Assembly: GCF_029076845.1 (NCBI RefSeq)
Contig: NZ_JARESE010000010.1
Location: 62,001-126,000 of the forward strand
Origin: Novosphingobium album (ex Liu et al. 2023)
GTDB lineage: Bacteria; Pseudomonadota; Alphaproteobacteria; Sphingomonadales; Sphingomonadaceae
Direction of reading: 5' to 3'
Length of the DNA: 64,000 nt
Below the pieces are notes generated by a model. The model saw only the letters and a program-made list of their open reading frames with translations. It made no database searches and was not told where the DNA came from. The translations under genes and the position numbers were made by a program. Positions 18,140 through 25,603 of this stretch are shown here, in pieces. How positions within the stretch are numbered: position 1 is the first letter of the stretch; the number at the start of each line of letters is the position of its first letter.

Positions 18140-19729
18140 TCATTTGGGCAGCCAGGCCAGCGGCATCAAGGGGTGCCAGGCCCAGGCATTGGTGGCAAAG
18201 CCGCTGACATTGCCGCGCACCAGCGACCAGCGGATCGGCGCGCCGAACGGGATATAGACATTGGCCGAGGTCAGCTCCGCCTCGGCCTCGGTCAGCAAGG
18301 CGGCCCGTTCGGCCGGATCGGTAGTGTCCCCCGCCTGGGTGACAAGGGCATCGGCATCGGCGGCGCACAGGCCGCGCTTCACCGCGCAGGACAGGCGATT
18401 GAGATACCACGCCGCGCGCGGATAACGCGCCACGTCGTCAATCAGGCGCAAGTCGCCCGTCTCGTCTTCCGGCGCGCGCACGGCGGTGACGCCGATCGCG
18501 GCAAGATCCTGCGCGATGCGGGTGAACAGCATGTCCGATCCGGGGCCGGCGGGCAGCCACACGCTCAGCCGCAGGGCTTCGGCTGGCCGCGCCGGGCTCT
18601 GGCCCTGCCGCGCGTTCCGGGCCGATGGCGCGCCGGCGGCCGGCTTCGCGGCAGGCCTCGCGCCGGGGCGCTTGCCCGCCGCGAGCGCCGGTTTGCCGTG
18701 CTGCGCGTGCCAGCGGGCGACGCGCGCGGCGGCGACCTTGCGGCGTTCCTCCAGCGATTGTTCCGGCCAGCGCTCGCCAATCGTGCCGATATCGCCTTCG
18801 AGGCCGGGCGAGACCACGCGCGTGGAAGGCACCCAGCCGCCCACGCCGAACGGGGCGATCAGCGCGTCGCGATCGATCGCCATGGCCAGCGCCTCGCGAT
18901 TGGCCGAATCGCCCAGGAACCCCGTGTCGTTCATCACTTGCAGGCCGAACAGCCCGGTCACCGGGTCCAGCTTGATCGTGCCGCGCAGGATGCCGACCGA
19001 GCTGGTGCGCGGAAAATCCTGGATCTGCCCGCCCAGCACCAGATCGGCCTCGCCCTGGTTGAAGCGGTCGATCGCCGCCGCGCCGGGCAAGGCGGACATG
19101 CTGAGCTGGCGCGTGCGCTCGTCCCAGTCCTTGATCGCGGGCAGGCCGAGTCGCGACGGTTCGATCGGGGTGAACACCGCGCTGTCGATCTCGCGGTCGA
19201 GCACCATGGGCCCGGCGCCCATGCCATCGTGCAGCAGGCCCAGTTCGGGCTGGGCGAGCAATTGCAGCAAGTGCGGCATCGGCCGGCGCAGGCGGATCTC
19301 GATGACGCGCCCGGCCATGGCCCGCACTTCGTCGATGCCCGCCAGATCGAGGCCCAATGACGTACCGCGCAAGTTGCGCAGCGCGCGGTCCAGCGCTTCC
19401 TTGGCCGATGGCGCGGTGATCGGCTCGCCATTGCGCCAATCGCCGTCGCGCAGGCGGAAGATGTAGCTCTGCCCGTCATCGGTGACGATCCAGCGATCGG
19501 CCAGCGCGGGAATCACCCGGCCCTGCTCGTCGAAAGCGACCAGCCCCTCGATAATCGAGGCACGTGCGAGCTGGCCGGCCAGCGAAAGCCGCATTCCGCC
19601 TTCGAACGGATCGCTGGGCTCGCCAATCACCACCAGTTCCAGCCGCGAATTGTCGCTGGAACCGCAAGCGGCCAGCAACAGCGCGGCCAGGCAGGCCGTC
19701 AGGCGCGGGACTTTGGGCAACGCGGACAT
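18140..19729 (-). CDS. Extracytoplasmic solute-binding lipoprotein, family 5 (oligopeptide type), orphan
   Basis: This 529-residue protein starts with a lipoprotein signal (lipobox LLLAAC), so it is anchored in the periplasm. The body fits SBP_bac_5: an N-terminal block with VVIGEPSDPFEGG and the usual VIPALADRWIVTDDGQSYIF phrase. No permease or ATPase gene is adjacent, so its transporter partner must be elsewhere or it works alone. A low-complexity Ala/Pro/Arg/Gly-rich insert of about 40 residues sits at about 355-400, probably a disordered loop. The frame is open further upstream; the signal peptide sets the start. Confidence 0.85.
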   Translation of the reverse strand: MSALPKVPRLTACLAALLLAACGSSDNSRLELVVIGEPSDPFEGGMRLSLAGQLARASIIEGLVAFDEQGRVIPALADRWIVTDDGQSYIFRLRDGDWRNGEPITAPSAKEALDRALRNLRGTSLGLDLAGIDEVRAMAGRVIEIRLRRPMPHLLQLLAQPELGLLHDGMGAGPMVLDREIDSAVFTPIEPSRLGLPAIKDWDERTRQLSMSALPGAAAIDRFNQGEADLVLGGQIQDFPRTSSVGILRGTIKLDPVTGLFGLQVMNDTGFLGDSANREALAMAIDRDALIAPFGVGGWVPSTRVVSPGLEGDIGTIGERWPEQSLEERRKVAAARVARWHAQHGKPALAAGKRPGARPAAKPAAGAPSARNARQGQSPARPAEALRLSVWLPAGPGSDMLFTRIAQDLAAIGVTAVRAPEDETGDLRLIDDVARYPRAAWYLNRLSCAVKRGLCAADADALVTQAGDTTDPAERAALLTEAEAELTSANVYIPFGAPIRWSLVRGNVSGFATNAWAWHPLMPLAWLPK

Positions 19730-19781
19730 GCCCGATGGCCTAGTCCATTTCGGCGATGGCGCAAACCGGCGAGCGGCCGCT

Positions 19782-20153
19782 TCAGATCTTGCGCAGGACC
19801 GATCCGTTTCGGGTGGATGCGATCGGCACGCGGGTGAAGCGCGGAGTGTGCCCCTCATCGCCGCTCTGCCCCACGGGCTCACGCGCGATCTTGGGGTCGA
19901 TCTCCTCGCGAAAGGCAATGCCGAAACGCGTGTCCTGCACCCAGGCGACCGAACCTTCGACCCAGCCGACATTGCGGATGTTCACTTCCACCACGGCGCC
20001 GCGATGCACGCGCACCGGGCCTTCGCCCATCATCCCGCCGGCCGAGAGGTTGCGCACCTTGATGCGGTGTTCGCCGTCCAGCCCGGCGATGCGCAAGTCG
20101 GCCATGAGAAACAGGCTGTCGCGCGCGATGTGCCTATTGTCATTCCCGTCCAT
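19782..20153 (-). CDS. PilZ-domain protein (probable c-di-GMP binding)
   Basis: This 123-residue protein is a single PilZ-like domain. An N-terminal RHIARDSLFL is followed by RIKVRNLSAGGMM, resembling the RxxxR ... (D/N)xSxxG c-di-GMP-binding pattern, and a later block reads VEGSVAWVQDTRFGIAF. The first Arg-containing motif is imperfect, so binding is likely but not certain. A longer frame is open upstream; ATG 20153 best fits the domain start. It would act as a cytosolic effector for cyclases such as the one at the window edge. Confidence 0.75.
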   Translation of the reverse strand: MDGNDNRHIARDSLFLMADLRIAGLDGEHRIKVRNLSAGGMMGEGPVRVHRGAVVEVNIRNVGWVEGSVAWVQDTRFGIAFREEIDPKIAREPVGQSGDEGHTPRFTRVPIASTRNGSVLRKI

Positions 20154-20403
20154 GTGCTTCGTCCGGTGCCTCGTCGGGTTGCCAATCGGGCGCGCCGCCA
20201 GACGGACGCCGCGCACGTTTCCACACAACCGGATAGACCAAACAGGCAAAGAAAGACTTAATGACAGGGAAACTGTCGCATCCAGCCTGGCCCGCGTGGT
20301 TGCCGGCGCCTTCCCGTCCCGCGCACCGGGGCGCGGCGATGCCGCCGCACCGATGCCCGGAGCCGCCCGCGCGAACGCCGATGCGCCGCGCGGGCGGGAC
20401 GGA

Positions 20404-20862
20404 TCAATCGTCGCGCGAAACCTTCTCGCGCCGCTCGTGCGCTTCCTGCGCCTCGACCGTCATCGTCGCGATCGGCCGGGCGATCAGGCGGCCAAGACCG
20501 ATCGGTTCGCCCGTCACTTCACAGAAGCCGTATTCGCCTTCCTCGATGCGGCGCAGCGCCGAATCGATCTTGGCGATCAGCTTGCGCTGCCGGTCGCGCG
20601 TGCGCAGTTCGATGCCCCAGTCGGTCTCGCTCGAAGCGCGATCGTTAAGATCGGGCTCACGGATCGGGCCATCCTGAAGCTGCTGCAGCGTTCCCGCCGA
20701 AGCATCCAGAATGGATTTTTTCCACGCCATGAGCAGCTTTCGAAAGTAGTCCTGCTGGGCCTCGGACATATAGGGCTCGTCCTCGGACGGGACATAGGCC
20801 CCGCCGATTTCCCGCTTCGCCTTGGCCAGAATATCAATTTCGTCAGTAAGGGCAGATGCCAT
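20404..20862 (-). CDS. dksA: RNA polymerase-binding transcription factor DksA
   Basis: This 152-residue DksA works with ppGpp at the RNA polymerase secondary channel to reprogramme transcription during starvation. The coiled-coil tip matches E. coli DksA: Asp71, Asp74 and Ala76. The long coiled coil around it is intact. The zinc finger is degenerate: only Cys114 (YGFCEVTGEP) remains, and the second CxxC is replaced by TMTVEAQ, as in other alphaproteobacterial DksA proteins. A GGAG ribosome binding site lies about nine bases before the ATG at 20862. Confidence 0.93.
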   Translation of the reverse strand: MASALTDEIDILAKAKREIGGAYVPSEDEPYMSEAQQDYFRKLLMAWKKSILDASAGTLQQLQDGPIREPDLNDRASSETDWGIELRTRDRQRKLIAKIDSALRRIEEGEYGFCEVTGEPIGLGRLIARPIATMTVEAQEAHERREKVSRDD

Positions 20863-21146
20863 TCAGAGAAACTCCGCACAAGTCCGCCCCGGATCACGAT
20901 CGCCCTGCTGCTCCGGGTATTCCCGGCAACCCCTGCGATCCGTGGTTGCCGCGCCTATAATTCCCCGCCGTTGGAGGCACAAGCGTTCCGCGTTTTTCCT
21001 GCACGAAAAACCTTAAGGGCCGGGATCGGGACATTGCCTAGCACCGCGATTTTTCGCGCGGCGTTAACCATTTGTTGACCACGATCGGGCCAGGTTTCCG
21101 CGTGGGGGCGGGCTTTGTGTGCCTGGGCCACCGGGGGGCAAGACCA

Positions 21147-21488
21147 ATGCGTACTGTCTGGATCAATCGAGAGAACCTGGCCGGCGCGGGCAGCGCGGGC
21201 GAATTCGCGGCCGAGGACATGCTGGTGGCAAGCTGCCTGAGCGCGGCCGCGCAAGGCGAGATTTCCGCTTATTTCGACCTTGGCGTCGCTTTTTCGACCG
21301 GCAGCCACGGCGCGCCGTGCGATCTGATCGAAGCGCACAAGTGGTTCAATCTGGCCGCTGTCGCCGGGCACGAGGAAGCCCAGATGTGCCGCGCGGAGAT
21401 TTCCGAGGAAATGACCGCGCGCGAGATCGCCGAAGCCCAGCGCCGCGCGCGCGAGTGGCTTTCCACATCAAGCCGCCGCGCCGCCTGA
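21147..21488 (+). CDS. Sel1-repeat-like small protein
   Basis: This 113-residue protein contains one recognisable Sel1/TPR-like helical repeat (EAHKWFNLAAVAGHEEAQM), preceded by a weaker one (SAAAQGEISAYFDLGVAFSTG). Sel1 repeats mediate protein-protein contacts. No signal peptide is visible, so a cytosolic adaptor role is possible. The frame extends upstream without homology; ATG 21147 follows a G-rich stretch that could be the ribosome binding site. It is convergent with the acetyltransferase-like gene. Partner unknown. Confidence 0.75.
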   Translation: MRTVWINRENLAGAGSAGEFAAEDMLVASCLSAAAQGEISAYFDLGVAFSTGSHGAPCDLIEAHKWFNLAAVAGHEEAQMCRAEISEEMTAREIAEAQRRAREWLSTSSRRAA

Positions 21489-21517
21489 ACCGCCACGGCG
21501 ACAAGCCCGCGAGGGGC

Positions 21518-22657
21518 CTATCCCTCCTTGCGGAACGGCGTGCGGCTGCCGAGCCAGAGCTGGTCCTGCTGGACGCCCGAGCGTTCGCGTTCCAGGAAAT
21601 CGGCCACCGCCTCGCGAAACCCCTCGTGCACGATGTAATGCGCCGAGACCGTGCGCACCGGCTCGTATCCCCGGGCCAGCTTGTGCCCGCCCTGCGCGCC
21701 GGCCTCCACGCGTGAGAGCCCCAGCGCGATCGCCGCGTCGATCGCCTGATAATAGCACAGCTCGAAATGGAGGAACGGCTTCTCCACCGTCGCGCCCCAA
21801 TAGCGGCCATAGAGCGCCTCGGCGCCGATGAAGTTCAGCGCGCCGGCGATCGGCTCCCCTTCCTCGAAGGCCAGCAGCAGCAGGATCTTGTCGGCCATCC
21901 GCTCCCCCAGCAGGGTGAAGGCCTGGCGCGTGAGATAGGGCTGGCCCCATTTGCGCTGCCCGGTATCCTGATAGAACCGCCAGAAGGCATCCCAGTGCCA
22001 GGGCTCGATCGCGGCGCCGCTGAACGCGCGGATGTCCAGCCCTTCCTGCGCCTTGGCCCGTTCCTTGCGGATATCCTTGCGCTTGCGCGAGGACAGCGCG
22101 GCCAGGAAATCGTCGAAGCTGGCATAGCCCCGGTTTTCCCAGTGGAACTGGATATCCTCGCGGATCAGCCAGCCGGCGTCCTCGAACAGCGGCACTTGCG
22201 CGGGCTCGATGAACGTCGCGTGCGCGGACGACAGGCCGTTCTGCGCGCAGAGCGCTTCAGCCGCGCGCAGCAGCGGCCGCGCCAGTTCGGGTTGCCGCGT
22301 CAGGATGCGCGGGCCCGTGGCGGGCGTGAAGGGGACGGATATCTGCAGCTTGGGGTAATATGTCCCGCCGGCGCGGTGCCAGGCATCGGCCCAGGCGTGA
22401 TCGAAGACATATTCGCCCTGGCTGTGTTCCTTCAGATAGGCCGGCAAGGCGCCCGCGATCCGGCCATCGGGCGTTTCGATCACGATCGGCGCGGGAAGCC
22501 AGCCGCTGCGCCCGCCGACGCTGCCCGATTCCTCCATCACCGCCAGGAAGTCGTGCCCGACGAAGGGATTGCCGCCGTCGGTCAGCGCATCCCATTCGCC
22601 CGCGGGCAGCGCGCCGACCGAGCCGGCCATCTTCGCGACGAAATCGCCCTCGCTCAC
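21518..22657 (-). CDS. FemAB/GNAT-like N-acyltransferase family protein (DUF482/COG3146)
   Basis: This protein of about 379 residues belongs to the DUF482/COG3146 group, related to FemAB/GNAT acyltransferases and often labelled peptidoglycan-related. Recognisable blocks are NPFVGHDFLAVMEESGSVG near the N terminus and GAQGGHKLARGYEP near the C terminus. The start is uncertain: GTG 22657 is chosen because the family sequence begins nearby, but GTG 22681 and ATG 22630 are possible, and the junction carries a short direct repeat. It is the last gene of a five-gene minus-strand run beginning with DUF3572. Confidence 0.8.
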   Translation of the reverse strand: MSEGDFVAKMAGSVGALPAGEWDALTDGGNPFVGHDFLAVMEESGSVGGRSGWLPAPIVIETPDGRIAGALPAYLKEHSQGEYVFDHAWADAWHRAGGTYYPKLQISVPFTPATGPRILTRQPELARPLLRAAEALCAQNGLSSAHATFIEPAQVPLFEDAGWLIREDIQFHWENRGYASFDDFLAALSSRKRKDIRKERAKAQEGLDIRAFSGAAIEPWHWDAFWRFYQDTGQRKWGQPYLTRQAFTLLGERMADKILLLLAFEEGEPIAGALNFIGAEALYGRYWGATVEKPFLHFELCYYQAIDAAIALGLSRVEAGAQGGHKLARGYEPVRTVSAHYIVHEGFREAVADFLERERSGVQQDQLWLGSRTPFRKEG

Positions 22658-22698
22658 GCCAGCACACTCATGCCGGCCCACTCACGCCAGAACACTCA
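22653..22698. repeat. 18-bp direct repeat spanning a stop/start junction
   Basis: CTCACGCCAGCACACTCA (22653-22670) is repeated with one mismatch at 22681-22698, a 28-base period. It covers the stop of the GDPD gene and the possible starts of the next gene, so a small tandem duplication created two alternative GTG starts. The effect on translation is unknown. Confidence 0.7.
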
Positions 22699-23478
22699 CG
22701 GGGCCGCCTCCAGCCCCTGCCCTTCCGCGATCGGGGCATCGGCATGGGCTTGCGCCCGCGCGCGATGCTCGGGCGAGCGCACCGTCCAGCTCGCGACCGG
22801 CAGGCCCCGGCGGCGCTGGCCGGCGGCGAATCGGCTGGGCAAGTCGCGAATGTCATAAGCCAGGAAATCGGGCCGCGCGTGCCACAGCGCCAGCCGGCGG
22901 CGGACCATGCCGGGCAGCGCCTTGTCATCGCCTTCGGAAACCACCAGCCCGCGCACGGTGTGCGGCGAATGGCGGAAGAACCAGCGCGAGACGCGCGGAT
23001 CGAAGCTCATCACCGCGTGCGGGCCGGTATAGCCTTCCAGCACGCGCCGCACCGCCAGGCACAGCGCCGGCACGCGCGTATCCTCGTTCGACTTGACCTC
23101 GATCAGCACCGGCACGGCCCCGCCGGCCAGCGTGAGCACCTGGCGCAGCGTGGGGATCGTCTCCGCGCCGCCCTGAAGGCGCAGCAGTCCCAGATCGTGC
23201 GCGCTGCGCTTGGCGACAGGGCCATGCTCGCCGGTCAGCCGGTCCAGATCCCAGTCGTGGAACACCATCGCCTGCCCGTCGCTGGTGCGCTGCACATCGC
23301 ATTCGATGCCAAGGCCGCGCGCCATCGCGGCGGCGAAAGCCGCGCGCGAGTTTTCCGGCACGCCGGCCCCATGCAGCCCACGATGGGCATAAGTCCACTC
23401 ACCGATCCAGGCGATCTTGCCCGGCTTCGGCGGCGGGGCCGCCCAACGGTCAAGCAGGGCGAACAGCGACAATCGCAT
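22696..23478 (-). CDS. Glycerophosphodiester phosphodiesterase
   Basis: This 260-residue GDPD-family enzyme would hydrolyse glycerophosphodiesters to glycerol 3-phosphate and an alcohol. Family motifs are present in order: AHRGLHGAGVPENS (catalytic HR and metal Glu), GIECDVQ (metal-binding Glu/Asp) and VFHDWDLDRLT (catalytic His). No export signal is obvious; the N terminus MRLSLFALLDRW is weakly hydrophobic. The start lies 29 bases inside the RidA gene, so the two are coupled. A longer open frame upstream is inside RidA and is not used. Confidence 0.9.
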   Translation of the reverse strand: MRLSLFALLDRWAAPPPKPGKIAWIGEWTYAHRGLHGAGVPENSRAAFAAAMARGLGIECDVQRTSDGQAMVFHDWDLDRLTGEHGPVAKRSAHDLGLLRLQGGAETIPTLRQVLTLAGGAVPVLIEVKSNEDTRVPALCLAVRRVLEGYTGPHAVMSFDPRVSRWFFRHSPHTVRGLVVSEGDDKALPGMVRRRLALWHARPDFLAYDIRDLPSRFAAGQRRRGLPVASWTVRSPEHRARAQAHADAPIAEGQGLEAAP

Positions 23479-23920
23479 CCACCTCCACTGCGGCGCCCAG
23501 CGGCAGCACCGGCACGCCGACCGCGCTGCGGGCGTGCTTGCCGGCATCGCCGAACACCGCCACCATCAGTTCCGAGGCGCCGTTGGCGACCTTGGGCTGA
23601 TCGGTGAAATCGCCGGTCGAGCTGACGAAGGCGCCCAGCTTGACCACGCGCTCGATCCGGTCGAGCGAGCCCAGCGCGGCCTTGAGCTGCGCCAGGATCA
23701 TCAGCGCGCAGGCCTGCGCCGCCTGGGCCCCGTCTTCCACCGCGACGCTTTCGCCCAGCCGGCCGGTCACGAGCTGGCCGCCGATGAAGGGCAATTGCCC
23801 CGATACGTGCGCCAGCCCCCCGGCGACGACGACCGGCACATAGGCCGCCACCGGCGCCGCCGCCGCGGGCAGGACCAGTCCGAGTTCGGCCAGTTTCGCT
23901 TCGATCGCGCTATCGCTCAT
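23450..23920 (-). CDS. RidA/YjgF family protein
   Basis: This 156-residue protein is the RidA (YjgF/YER057c/UK114) fold, which typically deaminates reactive enamine/imine intermediates from PLP enzymes. Recognisable blocks include LAHVSGQLPFIGGQLVTGRLG, ACALMILAQLKAALGSLDRI and the C-terminal ARSAVGVPVLPLGAAVEVDAI, whose Arg corresponds to the substrate-binding one in active members. It starts inside the HAD gene stop (4-base overlap) and ends inside the GDPD gene. Confidence 0.9.
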   Translation of the reverse strand: MSDSAIEAKLAELGLVLPAAAAPVAAYVPVVVAGGLAHVSGQLPFIGGQLVTGRLGESVAVEDGAQAAQACALMILAQLKAALGSLDRIERVVKLGAFVSSTGDFTDQPKVANGASELMVAVFGDAGKHARSAVGVPVLPLGAAVEVDAIVAVRPA

Positions 23921-24558
23921 ATTTCGTCCGTTTCCTTTTCGTGGTGAAGCCTGTCGAGCAGCCAGGGCAGCGCGATCGCCCAATCGTCGATCCGGGCATG
24001 GGCGTGGCCGGCGGCATGGGCGCAGGCGATATGCGGCGCCAGTTTCGGTTCGGCGCACAAGTGCAGGCGCGCGACATGCGGCGCGCTTTCCGAAACCGAA
24101 TCGTGGTGCTGGGCCAGATCGTCGATGAAGATCGCCCGGCTGGGCGCGTATTCGTCGAGAATCGCCTTGAGCGCGGGGCCCTTGGGGCCCTGGTTGGTAA
24201 AGACGCGCAAGGGGATGCCGTGTTCGGCAAGCTGGCGGGTGCGCGCTTCCTGGCGGAAATCCTTGAGATTGGTCAGCACGACGATATCGGCGTGCTCGCC
24301 CAGCCGGGCAATCGCCTCGACCGCGCCGGCAACCGGGGACTGGCGATGCATCTGCCCGTCGAAGAACAGGTTGAGCAAGCGCCAGATCTCGTCCTCGGCA
24401 ACCGGCGCGCCGCTGTCGCGGTGGCGCATGGCCCGGGCGAAATCGTTGCCCGCCATGGTGAAATCGACGCCCTGCTCCTCGGCCAGCCAGTCACGGAAAG
24501 GCGTGACCATGTAGAGCAGGACTTCGTCGCAGTCCGAAACGATCAGCGGCCGGCTCAT
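23917..24558 (-). CDS. HAD-superfamily hydrolase
   Basis: This 213-residue protein shows HAD motifs. Motif I is SDCDEVLLY with Asp9 and Asp11, motif II is VVLTNLKD, and the later SRAIFIDDLAQHHDS supplies the metal-binding acidic pair. It is probably a phosphatase on a small substrate that cannot be named. The ATG at 24558 overlaps the DUF3572 stop (ATGA), and its own stop overlaps RidA, so this is the second gene of a tightly coupled operon. Confidence 0.85.
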   Translation of the reverse strand: MSRPLIVSDCDEVLLYMVTPFRDWLAEEQGVDFTMAGNDFARAMRHRDSGAPVAEDEIWRLLNLFFDGQMHRQSPVAGAVEAIARLGEHADIVVLTNLKDFRQEARTRQLAEHGIPLRVFTNQGPKGPALKAILDEYAPSRAIFIDDLAQHHDSVSESAPHVARLHLCAEPKLAPHIACAHAAGHAHARIDDWAIALPWLLDRLHHEKETDEI

Positions 24559-24887
24559 GACGCCAGCCTTTCGCGCGCCAGGGCCAGGGCCCGGGGCTCC
24601 ACCCCCAGCGCCTGGGCGGCGGCCATCAGATCGGGCTCGTGCGCACAGAGGAAATCGAGCACCGCGCCCAGCGTCGCCGGCTCGCCCAGCGAGGCGCGCA
24701 AGGCATCGGGCGTCAGCCCCGTCAGCGCCAGGAAGCGCGCGGCGCGATCGCCGTCGCCCAGCACCCAGCCGAGTGCGTTCAGCGCCAGCGCCTGCGGATC
24801 GCCTGACGAATCCGGCGCGGGGGATGGCGGCTCTGGAAGAATTGTCAGCCTCGCTTGCGTGCCATAGAGCGGTTGCGACCCCAACAT
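24555..24887 (-). CDS. DUF3572 family protein
   Basis: This protein of about 110 residues matches DUF3572, a family found in Alphaproteobacteria. The core is ALALNALGWVLGDGDRAARFLALTG followed by an acidic helical C terminus. It is predicted soluble and all-helical; function is unknown. ATG 24887 is the only reasonable start, 16 bases from the divergent divK gene, so the first residues may be unconserved. It heads the DUF3572-HAD-RidA-GDPD-acyltransferase run. Confidence 0.78.
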   Translation of the reverse strand: MLGSQPLYGTQARLTILPEPPSPAPDSSGDPQALALNALGWVLGDGDRAARFLALTGLTPDALRASLGEPATLGAVLDFLCAHEPDLMAAAQALGVEPRALALARERLAS

Positions 24888-24903
24888 GGTGTCCGGGAAG
24901 CGA

Positions 24904-25272
24904 ATGGCAAAGCGAATCCTCGTTGTCGAGGACAACGATCTCAACCGAAGGCTCTTCTGCGATGTGCTCAAGAGCCAGGGCTATGCGGTCGAACCCGTTG
25001 CCGACGGGCTTGATGCGCTGGAACGCGCGCGCCAGTTCGTGCCCAACCTCATCATCATGGACATCCAGCTTCCCAACGTCTCGGGCCTGGACCTGATCGA
25101 GGCGGCCAAGAAGGACGCCGTGCTGCGATCGATTCCGGTGCTGGCCGTCACCGCCTATGCCGGCAAGGGCGACGAAGAGCGCATCCGCGATGCCGGCGCC
25201 GACAGCTATCTGGCCAAGCCGGTGTCGATCGGGCCGTTCATGGCCGCCGTCAAGGCGCTGATCCGCGCGTGA
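24904..25272 (+). CDS. divK: Single-domain response regulator DivK
   Basis: This 122-residue protein is a stand-alone receiver domain. It has the acidic pocket at Glu9-Asp10, phospho-acceptor Asp53 (IIMDIQLPNVSG, the same number as in Caulobacter DivK) and Lys in YLAKPVS. DivK signals cell-fate and cell-cycle state through DivJ/PleC and DivL to CtrA in relatives. A GGGAAG ribosome binding site sits about five bases before ATG 24904; an in-frame start 18 bases upstream is less likely. The divergent DUF3572 gene begins 16 bases away. Confidence 0.92.
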   Translation: MAKRILVVEDNDLNRRLFCDVLKSQGYAVEPVADGLDALERARQFVPNLIIMDIQLPNVSGLDLIEAAKKDAVLRSIPVLAVTAYAGKGDEERIRDAGADSYLAKPVSIGPFMAAVKALIRA

Positions 25273-25352
25273 GCTTGACATGAAACTTGCCCGCCGCTTT
25301 TGCGCCCCAATTCCCGGCCAGAGAGCCGCGACACGATATCGGAGTTTCTGAC

Positions 25353-25592
25353 ATGGACCGCGCCGCCACTTCGGCCCGCATCGCCGCGCTGATCGAACCC
25401 TTCAACAAGAAGGGCATCGCCATCGCCAGCGAAACGCGCTTCACCGATGATCTGGAGTTCGACAGCCTGACGGTGATGGATTTCGTCGCCGCGATCGAGG
25501 ACGAGTTCGACATCATCATCTCGATGAACCAGCAGGCCGAGATCGAGACTTACGGCCAGCTGGTCGATGCCGTCGTGAAGCTGCAGGGCTGA
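25353..25592 (+). CDS. Acyl carrier protein dedicated to sphingolipid synthesis
   Basis: This 79-residue acyl carrier protein has the phosphopantetheine serine in LEFDSLTVMDF. It lies 11 bases before serine palmitoyltransferase, the arrangement in sphingolipid-making alphaproteobacteria, where a special ACP supplies the acyl chain. A CGGAG ribosome binding site precedes ATG 25353; the open frame continues upstream without homology. It is not the general fatty-acid AcpP, which usually sits with fabF. Confidence 0.9.
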   Translation: MDRAATSARIAALIEPFNKKGIAIASETRFTDDLEFDSLTVMDFVAAIEDEFDIIISMNQQAEIETYGQLVDAVVKLQG

Positions 25593-25603
25593 GGACCGGA
25601 ACC

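Noticed and set aside
20881..21146. TATAAT at 20956-20961 as a promoter for the Sel1-like gene
   Set aside because: No -35 element with proper spacing, and it is about 190 bases from the start codon.
25275..25303. TTGACA before the ACP gene as a promoter
   Set aside because: With a 17-base spacer the -10 would read TTTTGC, a poor match; the ACP-spt promoter is not decided.
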